Positions 1-4,828 of a stretch of 8,192 nucleotides of DNA are shown here, piece by piece. The position numbers were made by a program, and so were the translations under genes. The notes under the pieces were generated by a model. It searched no databases, was not told the origin of the DNA, and worked only from the letters and a program-made list of their open reading frames with translations. Location: the NCBI GenBank assembly GCA_002325605.1, contig DCSM01000019.1, positions 295-8,486 of the forward strand, given 5' to 3'. Source of the stretch: Chloroflexaceae bacterium UBA1466. GTDB taxonomy: Bacteria > Chloroflexota > Chloroflexia > Chloroflexales > Chloroflexaceae. Numbering within the stretch: position 1 is the first letter of the stretch; each line of letters opens with the position of its first letter.

Positions 1-684
1 AAAAAGAAAACCATCGTCGGTTTTATCTTCGGTTTTAACAAGAGAACCATTTTCGGTTTTGTAGTAATCAATAGCGAACTGCTTAAAGCCATTCATGGTT
101 ACAAAATTGAACCCGCCGCCAACTAAAGCACCAACGCCGAATGGCACTAATCGACCAACCGCGATACCGCCACGTTTCATTCCGAATTTTGTGACAATAG
201 TCGCTCCGACTTTTTGATTGATTCGCTTGAAGACTTCTCCGGGCACACGTTTAAACTGAGCGACAGCTACTTTTGCTGCAACGCGAACAACAGGTTCTCT
301 CCCTAAAGTAAAAACTCCACACCAAAGGCCAAGTATTTTGACAAACTCTTGATTAAAGGGAGCCTCTGTATCTCTCTCGTAAATTTGACCTACTCCACTT
401 ACCATACCCACCATGAAAACGAGCATACAAGTAAGGTCGGCTGATATGGCACCAACTTCGATTCCAATTTGAGCCATTGTGCCTATACCAGGAATTGCAC
501 TTGGCAAAGCGGTAACTGCACCTTCAGTTGCATAAAGCCAACATATTTTGTCGGCCCATTTATCCGCTAGTTCATCTTTCGTTAATCCAGGGTGAGCAGA
601 CCGTAGATCAGAAATCTGACGGTTGATTTGTAGCTTCTCTGTGGCCCAGAGTACAAACGCCGTGAGGTCTAATTGATCAGACAT
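1..684 (-). CDS. EcsC-like family protein, C-terminus cut by window edge
   Basis: The frame is open from an ATG at 684 to position 1 without a stop, giving 228 visible residues; the end of the protein lies outside the window. It starts MSDQLDLTAFVLWATEKLQI. Around residues 65-100 there is a small-residue-rich segment (GAVTALPSAIPGIGTMAQIG, then ADLTCMLVFMVGMVSGVGQI), and near residues 185-205 a second Gly-rich hydrophobic stretch (GRLVPFGVGALVGGGFNF). This Gly/Pro-rich pattern followed by a hydrophobic helix resembles the EcsC family, whose members are often membrane-associated and of unknown biochemical role; EcsC was named from the Bacillus ecs ABC-transporter operon, but no such operon is seen here. 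The last visible residues are Lys/Thr/Asp/Glu-rich. A GGATAGG tract lies 12 nt before the ATG, and the gene has its own candidate promoter at 791-819. Composition looks more AT-rich than the upstream genes, a hint of separate origin. Coding status is firm; the family call is by pattern only. Confidence 0.7.
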   Translation of the reverse strand, partial: MSDQLDLTAFVLWATEKLQINRQISDLRSAHPGLTKDELADKWADKICWLYATEGAVTALPSAIPGIGTMAQIGIEVGAISADLTCMLVFMVGMVSGVGQIYERDTEAPFNQEFVKILGLWCGVFTLGREPVVRVAAKVAVAQFKRVPGEVFKRINQKVGATIVTKFGMKRGGIAVGRLVPFGVGALVGGGFNFVTMNGFKQFAIDYYKTENGSLVKTEDKTDDGFLF

Positions 685-729
685 TTGGAGTTACCTATCC
701 ACCTAAACTTTTCAGACGGACATCAACCT

Positions 730-759
730 AAAAATGAGCCTTGCTAATAGAACAAAGGC
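730..759 (-). terminator. hairpin plus U-tract in the EcsC-like leader (terminator or attenuator)
   Basis: Read on the minus strand, GCCTTTG, a 9-nt loop and CAAGGC form a 6-bp stem with one bulged T. It is followed, after three bases, by TTTTT. It lies 78 nt past the stop of the phosphoesterase gene and would serve as its rho-independent terminator. It also lies downstream of the candidate promoter at 791-819, so it falls inside the leader of the EcsC-like gene. The stem is short, so the call is tentative. Confidence 0.4.
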
Positions 760-790
760 ACTATACCTTACCATCAAACAAACTTCTTAC

Positions 791-819
791 ATATTAGCAC
801 AAATAGAGATCGATTGCAA
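791..819 (-). promoter_or_regulatory. sigma-70-type promoter for the EcsC-like gene
   Basis: On the minus strand there is a TTGCAA -35 box (814-819), a 17-bp spacer and a TAATAT -10 box (791-796), with TGC directly before the -10 box as in extended -10 promoters. The predicted start is near 784, giving a leader of about 100 nt before the ATG at 684. The surrounding 100 bp are clearly AT-rich compared with flanking genes. Matches are 4 of 6 in each box, but spacing and the TG motif support it. Confidence 0.5.
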
Positions 820-836
820 TAGCCGAGGAAAATTCG

Positions 837-1565
837 TCACACCTCACTTTCCGTAGCCCTGCTCCCAAGAAGCGGGAACCGCTCAACTACCTGGAAAAAT
901 CCCGTTTCCTGCTTCTCAACCAAGTAGATCGCATCAACGAGACACCTGCGGTCTTCTTCGTTTTGGAACAGTCCGGTCTGTTCAAGCAACAACTGCTTGA
1001 CCAACTGCCACCTTTGTTCGTCTGGAAGGCTGGTTATCAGGGCAAAATGCAGGTCAAACTTGTCCAGAATGCGATGGTGGGGCACACCATAACGAATGGT
1101 GTGGTAGCTATCATCTGCTGTGTAAGAGTTAAGATAGGGCTCGTAAAAGGGACTGGAATGGTATAGCACGTTGATCAGCGTCACGATCAAGTTTTGCAAG
1201 TTTTGCAATTCTCCGCTGGGCGAGTCGTAGGTGAGACACAAGGTCCTTGAACCGTACTTTGCCATGGCGTGGAACCGACCATTCACCAGCGTAAAGGATG
1301 GGATGCGGCTTGCAAGCCAAGCGAGCCGCGCTTTGATTTCAGCAACGTCGTCCGCGCTATATTCCAACGCATCGCCTAAGGTCGCGTGGAACCCAAAGGT
1401 CCGCGCTTGCTCAAGCCAAGCTGCAAAGTCCTGCAAGTCAGGGTTATGGGCCAACAAGGGGGTTGAAACTTGCCCCGTGCGAATGTCGTAGCCCAAAAAT
1501 GATCTTCCAATCCCCGTCAGGGGGTGTTGCTCTGGATGCAAAAGGTATACCGCTAAAATAGGCAT
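837..1565 (-). CDS. DUF1045-like 2H phosphoesterase family protein
   Basis: A 242-residue soluble protein without signal peptide or membrane segment. It resembles the DUF1045 ('putative phosphonate metabolism protein') branch of the 2H phosphoesterase superfamily, whose members usually carry two His-x-Thr/Ser motifs that act on phosphodiester or cyclic phosphate substrates. The first motif is clear: FGFHATLGD, with H60 and T62. The expected second motif is DLHFALIT, with H173 but Ala175 where Thr or Ser is normal. The family-like segment between them (KYGSRTLCLTYDSP, residues 103-116) matches the usual central strand. Length is typical. The ATG at 1565 is supported by GGAGAA (1572-1577) 6 nt upstream. 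No phosphonate-pathway (phn) genes are present nearby, so the substrate cannot be inferred. No clear own promoter is seen; the gene follows the solute-binding protein after 187 bp of repeat-filled DNA and may be read through from it. Confidence 0.7.
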   Translation of the reverse strand: MPILAVYLLHPEQHPLTGIGRSFLGYDIRTGQVSTPLLAHNPDLQDFAAWLEQARTFGFHATLGDALEYSADDVAEIKARLAWLASRIPSFTLVNGRFHAMAKYGSRTLCLTYDSPSGELQNLQNLIVTLINVLYHSSPFYEPYLNSYTADDSYHTIRYGVPHHRILDKFDLHFALITSLPDEQRWQLVKQLLLEQTGLFQNEEDRRCLVDAIYLVEKQETGFFQVVERFPLLGSRATESEV

Positions 1566-1622
1566 CTAGGATTCTCCAAGATTCAATGAACGAGATGATA
1601 CTTCTAGAAGTCTGCTCTGGGA

Positions 1623-1655
1623 AGGCCTTTACGATCTTTCAGACCGCAAAGGCCT
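1623..1655 (-). repeat. 33-nt perfect-loop hairpin, 15-bp stem
   Basis: Read on the minus strand, AGGCCTTTGCGGTCT, the loop GAA, and AGATCGTAAAGGCCT pair over 15 positions, two of them G-U wobbles. On the plus strand those two positions become A-C mismatches, so the structure is best as minus-strand RNA, the direction of the local genes. No T-run follows, so it is not a standard intrinsic terminator. It may act as a 3' stabiliser of the solute-binding protein mRNA, or be one more dispersed repeat; the inner part, GCGGTCTGAAAGA, looks like a repeat-type sequence. Confidence 0.6.
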
Positions 1656-1688
1656 GAGTCGCAGCCCGGCAGGATGCCTGGCCTACTT
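1651..1688 (-). repeat. REP-like unit, copy B
   Basis: This 38-bp unit matches copy A (1698-1734) at 31 of 37 positions with one gap. Both contain TGAGTCGCAG followed by a small inverted repeat, here GGCA-gga-TGCC, and CCTACT. The direct arrangement with internal symmetry is that of REP-like or short interspersed palindromic repeats. Copy B's left end overlaps the right arm of the 33-nt hairpin. Confidence 0.65.
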
Positions 1689-1697
1689 GTTACTTGA

Positions 1698-1734
1698 GGC
1701 TGAGTCGCAGACAGGCAGAATGCCTATCCTACTC
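1698..1734 (-). repeat. REP-like unit, copy A
   Basis: This 37-bp unit carries the inverted repeat AGGCA-gaa-TGCCT (1713-1725). On the minus strand it reads GTAGGATAGGCATTCTGCCT, a type of sequence that recurs in intergenic DNA of several bacterial phyla, to my knowledge. It is separated from copy B by 9 bp. No RAYT-type transposase gene is in the window. Confidence 0.65.
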
Positions 1735-1752
1735 GTTATGCCCAGCGACTGC

Positions 1753-3105
1753 TTAGGGGCTTTTGAGGATTTCTTGCCGCTTCTTCTCAAGCTTCTGAAG
1801 GATTTGGGGATAATCGGCGGGGCGAGCGACAAAATCCGAGAAGCTATCTAAGCCAACCTCAGCCATCGGTGCGGTGGTCGATAGATCATAGTTAAGGGCC
1901 AAGGTTTGCATGGTATCAATTTCTTGCAAGATCCGTTGCATCAGGGGATTATAGTTTTTGCGGTCAACTTGCGAACTGGCAGGCAGCGACCCTTGTTTAA
2001 CGGTCCAGGTTTTTTGGACCTCCTCAGAGGTCCAGAAGGTCAGGAATTTTTGGGCCGCGCCGGGGTGCCGAGCCTTCTTCGCCATCACAAGGCCATCAAT
2101 ACTTGCGACCCCGACGGGTGGAATCCCTTCATCGACTAAGGGAAAAGCAAAGTAGCCAAAATCCTTATCCTCCGTAAGTTTTAGGGTATCCTTGTAATAG
2201 CCCACTGTCCACGAACCAATGAGGGTCATAGCCGCTTTACCCTCTGCGACAAATTTGGCAGCTTCGTCCCACCCATAACCATTAGCATTGGGGTAGAAGT
2301 AGCCCGCATCAAAGAGTTCTTGCCAAAGCTGCATCACGCGGACTACCTCAGGGTCAGTGTAGGCCCGTTTGCCCGCCATCAATTCAGCGCGATAAGTGGG
2401 CCCCGCCGTGCGGAGGAGCAGATAATCGAACCAAGTCTGGGCCGGCCAGCGCTCCCGTGAACCTAGCGCAAAAGCGGGAAGCCCATGCTGCTTAAACTTT
2501 TCAGCAATGGCCTTGAGTTCGGCCCAACTTTGGGGAACTTCAGCCCCGATGGTTGTAAAGAGCTTCTTGTTATAAAAAAAGGCGAAGTAGTGATAGCAAA
2601 AGGGGACAACATACTTCTGTCCCTTGTAGGTCGAATTGGCCGCAAGGACCTTTGAAAAGACCTGGTCAAACTTCTCCTTCGCCCAAAGGTCATCAAGGGG
2701 TTGCAAGGTAGCAGCTTCAACCGCCGCTTGCACCCGCACTCCAGGCCACAAAGAGAGAACATCAGGCAGGTCCGTGGTTTGCAACATCACGGGAGCCGAG
2801 ATTTTGAAGATTTCCATATCCACAGAATTGTTCGCAACCTTGATTTTAGGGTTTGCTTCCTCAAACTTCCCAACCACATCCGCCATAATCTTGACCCCCC
2901 AGTCATGGTGGATGTAGTGAAAGAATTGCAAGTCAGCGCTGGAATCAATACTCTCTAGCTCTTTGGCCGCGAAACTTTTTGGGGTTACGGAAGGTCTGCC
3001 GAGGGGCGAATTTGCGGTAGGGTTTGAACCACAACTTGCCAAACCGAGAATCCAAATCGTGAATAAGGTGAGCGTGAATAGTCTTCTTTGTAGGGTTTCC
3101 TTCAT
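1753..3105 (-). CDS. carbohydrate ABC transporter solute-binding lipoprotein (family 1)
   Basis: A 450-residue extracellular solute-binding protein. Residues 1-25 form a lipoprotein signal peptide: basic start (KETLQRR), hydrophobic core, and lipobox LASC with Cys25 as the lipidation site, followed by a Ser/Pro/Thr-rich linker. The mature part has family 1 (sugar-type) features: a 'KFEEANPKIKV' early strand, DLPDVLSLW (113-120), a YKGQKYVVPF segment (160-169), YNKKLF (178-183), PQSWAEL (191-197), and GKAAMTLIGSW (289-299), the usual 'G.aaM...G.W' block near the ligand cleft. Length is normal. It would capture an oligosaccharide or similar ligand outside the membrane and hand it to a two-permease importer, but no permease or ATPase gene lies on either side. 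The ATG at 3105 has AAGGAA (3111-3116) 5 nt upstream and a good promoter at 3141-3169, giving a leader of about 30 nt. The ligand cannot be told. Confidence 0.9.
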   Translation of the reverse strand: MKETLQRRLFTLTLFTIWILGLASCGSNPTANSPLGRPSVTPKSFAAKELESIDSSADLQFFHYIHHDWGVKIMADVVGKFEEANPKIKVANNSVDMEIFKISAPVMLQTTDLPDVLSLWPGVRVQAAVEAATLQPLDDLWAKEKFDQVFSKVLAANSTYKGQKYVVPFCYHYFAFFYNKKLFTTIGAEVPQSWAELKAIAEKFKQHGLPAFALGSRERWPAQTWFDYLLLRTAGPTYRAELMAGKRAYTDPEVVRVMQLWQELFDAGYFYPNANGYGWDEAAKFVAEGKAAMTLIGSWTVGYYKDTLKLTEDKDFGYFAFPLVDEGIPPVGVASIDGLVMAKKARHPGAAQKFLTFWTSEEVQKTWTVKQGSLPASSQVDRKNYNPLMQRILQEIDTMQTLALNYDLSTTAPMAEVGLDSFSDFVARPADYPQILQKLEKKRQEILKSP

Positions 3106-3140
3106 AGTTATTCCTTATCTAACTGAGTTATGGGCAACTT

Positions 3141-3169
3141 ATTCTACCACAAGTCAAATCTAGCGTAAA
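3141..3169 (-). promoter_or_regulatory. extended -10 promoter for the solute-binding protein gene
   Basis: On the minus strand there is a TTTACG -35 box (3164-3169), a 17-bp spacer and a TAGAAT -10 box (3141-3146) preceded by TGG. Start is predicted near 3134. The same block is found downstream of the other VanW gene (4751-4779): 23 of 29 positions match, starting at GGCCTTTAC and ending at TTGTGGTA. Conservation of both boxes and spacing between two duplicated flanks supports a real promoter. Confidence 0.6.
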
Positions 3170-3196
3170 GGCCCCAAGAAACAAGCGGTAAAGGTC

Positions 3197-4588
3197 TTAG
3201 CGGGGAGGCCGCACACCTGGCCCGTAGGTGTAGAAATCAGGCAAGGGGTTGTATTTTGTTTTGAAAGAGTCGCGGTGCAAAACTTGCCCGCTAGGTAAAG
3301 TCACGGTACGGTTATAAACCACATTCATTCCCGCTCGCCTATGGGCAACTTGTTGCGTTGTCCCTTTGGGCAAACTGGCATCGTATTCCCAAACGGGGGA
3401 GCCAGGTTCGACGCGCTTACTGATGTAAGGCCCGTCATACTTCACCATCCGCCTGTCATTAGAGAAGCCCCAAAGCTGGACGGTCACGGTTGCGGAGGGT
3501 ACATTGGAACTTGAAAGGAGATAGACGGGGGCTGAAGTATCATTGATCCAGCGCAGATCGAGGCCAGGATCCTGCACCGCAGCATCAAAGCCAAGGATGT
3601 TTTCATAGAAGCTCAGGGCAAAGGTATGTCCATGGCGCTCGGTGATCTTCAGACCCGTATTAGCCACCGCCCGAAAGAGGGTCGTAGATACTTGGCACAA
3701 GCCGCCCGCGATCATCTTCTCCAGCCGATTCCCCACAATCCCGTAGCCCTCAACAAAGCCACTCCTTGCCGTAAAATCCCCCGAATTATTGAAAGAAAAT
3801 TGAGCATTGGCGGGGACGATCTTGCCATGCAACAAGGTCGTCCCAAGGACGACATTAAGCTCGCGCTCAGGAGGGGAATTTGCAAAGAAGGTCGTTGCTT
3901 CGCCCAGCAAGGTCATGCGGGGAGGAGCTTTCATTGCCTCTTTCGCAGCGGGGTAACGTTCAAGCAATTGGCGGCCAAGGTCTGCAAATTCTACTTCTTT
4001 AGGCGTACCTATGGCCTTGGGATGATAAATAAACTTGCCCTTCTCAAAGTATTGAACTAAGTAGGTCGCCTTCTCAGCATTGTTGATCTCATAAAATTCT
4101 TCAGAGATCGGGTGGCCCCAAAGGTCTAACCCACCTCGCGTTTCCCACGTATTTTTGAAGGCCCCCCCAAGGGTATGGCCCGCTTCGGGAAAGAAGGTCC
4201 GCTGAGGGTCAGAGGAAGCAGTTAGGCGTTGGAAAGCAGGCTCTTTACTCCCCCACGTAAGGAGAGTTCCTAGCCACGTGAGACAGATAAAGGTTTTGGA
4301 ATTCCCTTCAGAACGAAATTCAAAACGGGCCCGTTCAAAGTATTGAACATTCAAACCCGTCTCGGTATCAGAGATGACTTCAGTCAACGGTAGCCCAAAG
4401 GTCGCAAGGCCACCGTGGGTTTCAAAGAACTTCTTAGCTTCAGCGCTAACCATTCGTCCCGTTTCGGGAAAGTAGGCAAAATCCGCATTTTCAACCGCGA
4501 GGGGGGCCGCTGTGGTGGTCGAAGCTGGCCAACCTAGAAAAGGTAAGAGAAAGGCCAGCGTGAAGAACCAGAAGAGCCGTTTGTTCAT
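3197..4588 (-). CDS. secreted VanW-domain protein, copy 1 (downstream paralogue)
   Basis: A 463-residue exported protein. Residues 1-28 form a signal peptide (NKR, hydrophobic core, likely cut near TAA-AP). Two related 55-60 residue modules follow: about 36-92 (FAYFPETG, GGLATFGLPLTE, VQYFERARFEF) and 131-190 (RTFFPEAGH, GGLDLWGHPISEE, VQYFEKGKFIYHP). This LGFP-like layout may bind the cell surface, but that is inference. The VanW domain spans about 228-365, with FSFNNSGDF (264-272), the hallmark GGLCQVSTTLF (295-305) and ERHGHT (317-322). The C-terminal 390-450 region (RAGMNVVYNRTVTLPSGQVL) resembles a G5-type fold. VanW occurs in vancomycin-resistance clusters and many cell-envelope proteins, but its activity is not settled, and no van genes are near. 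The ATG at 4588 has AGAGGT (4595-4600) 6 nt upstream, identical in place to copy 2. A 144-bp repeat element lies just upstream. Confidence 0.88.
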   Translation of the reverse strand: MNKRLFWFFTLAFLLPFLGWPASTTTAAPLAVENADFAYFPETGRMVSAEAKKFFETHGGLATFGLPLTEVISDTETGLNVQYFERARFEFRSEGNSKTFICLTWLGTLLTWGSKEPAFQRLTASSDPQRTFFPEAGHTLGGAFKNTWETRGGLDLWGHPISEEFYEINNAEKATYLVQYFEKGKFIYHPKAIGTPKEVEFADLGRQLLERYPAAKEAMKAPPRMTLLGEATTFFANSPPERELNVVLGTTLLHGKIVPANAQFSFNNSGDFTARSGFVEGYGIVGNRLEKMIAGGLCQVSTTLFRAVANTGLKITERHGHTFALSFYENILGFDAAVQDPGLDLRWINDTSAPVYLLSSSNVPSATVTVQLWGFSNDRRMVKYDGPYISKRVEPGSPVWEYDASLPKGTTQQVAHRRAGMNVVYNRTVTLPSGQVLHRDSFKTKYNPLPDFYTYGPGVRPPR

Positions 4589-4603
4589 TGATTAACCTCT
4601 AGG

Positions 4604-4747
4604 CTGAAACTCAAGCTCTTGGAGGCCCCAGCTTTAGCTGGTGGACTCCGAGGTAGAAAGTTCCTTTGGGACCTAGGAATCAACGGCTTTAGCCGTTGCT
4701 CAGATGGTTGACTAAAGCCAGCGGTCTCCAAGATTAAAGAGTTTCAG
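4604..4747. mobile_element. MITE/REPIN-like palindromic element, about 144 bp
   Basis: The ends are imperfect inverted repeats: 4604-4627 (CTGAAACTC...CTTGGAGGCC) and 4723-4747 (GGTCTCCAAGA...GAGTTTCAG). The outer 9 bp are perfect and an inner block of about 10 bp matches with one difference. Further in, GCTTTAG (4631-4637) faces CTAAAGC (4712-4718). The interior holds palindromes CCAGCT-TT-AGCTGG (4628-4641) and CAACGGCT-TT-AGCCGTTG (4681-4698). It has no open reading frame and no obvious target duplication. It occupies exactly the gap where homology between the two VanW units stops. A non-autonomous element moved by a RAYT-type transposase elsewhere is the best explanation. Confidence 0.6.
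4681..4698. repeat. 18-bp palindrome centred on TTT/AAA
   Basis: An 8-bp arm CAACGGCT and its exact complement AGCCGTTG are separated by TT. This is the central palindrome of the 144-bp element, and its CTTTAG core is shared with the two outer palindromic blocks at 4628-4641 and 4712-4718. Confidence 0.75.
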
Positions 4748-4750
4748 ATG

Positions 4751-4779
4751 CTTTTACCACAAAGAAAGTGTAGTGTAAA
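4751..4779 (-). promoter_or_regulatory. candidate promoter for VanW copy 1
   Basis: On the minus strand there is a TTTACA -35 box (4774-4779), a 17-bp spacer and a TAAAAG -10 box (4751-4756) with TGG before it. It is homologous to the solute-binding protein promoter at 3141-3169. The -10 box is weaker, matching at 4 of 6. The predicted start, near 4744, falls inside the inverted-repeat element, giving a structured leader of about 155 nt ahead of VanW copy 1. Confidence 0.5.
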
Positions 4780-4810
4780 GGCCCTCAAACTTCACCCAAG
4801 CCTGAGGGCC
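4780..4810 (-). terminator. hairpin terminator after VanW copy 2
   Basis: On the minus strand, GGCCCTCA and TGAGGGCC form a perfect 8-bp GC-rich stem around a 15-nt loop, 18 nt past the stop at 4829. It is followed by TTTACAC, so the U-tract is only three long. It directly abuts the -35 box of the next promoter. The corresponding flank of VanW copy 1 keeps the GGGGCCTTTAC half but has lost the complementary arm. Confidence 0.55.
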
Positions 4811-4828
4811 CAGAACGGTAAAGGGAGC

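Larger units (their letters stand above)
1566..1752. other. repeat-filled intergenic region
   Basis: The gap between the solute-binding protein and phosphoesterase genes holds two direct copies of a palindrome-bearing unit (1651-1688, 1698-1734), a strong hairpin (1623-1655), a 10-bp palindrome CTTCTAGAAG (1601-1610), and the ribosome-binding site of the phosphoesterase (1572-1577). No convincing promoter or open reading frame was found in it. Confidence 0.7.

Noticed and set aside
963..1491. Plus-strand open frames opposite the phosphoesterase
   Set aside because: They are low-quality antisense translations over a well-supported minus-strand gene.
1623..1655. Intrinsic terminator of the solute-binding protein gene
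   Set aside because: The stem is strong, but the sequence after it on the minus strand is TCCCAGAG with no T-run, so it is recorded as a hairpin repeat.
1651..1734. CRISPR array
   Set aside because: There are only two imperfect copies with a 9-bp spacing, each internally palindromic, and no cas genes; a REP-like repeat fits better.
3137..3154. Operator ACTT...AAGT over the solute-binding protein -10 box
   Set aside because: Four-base arms around 10 bp are expected by chance and are not kept in the homologous flank at 4751.
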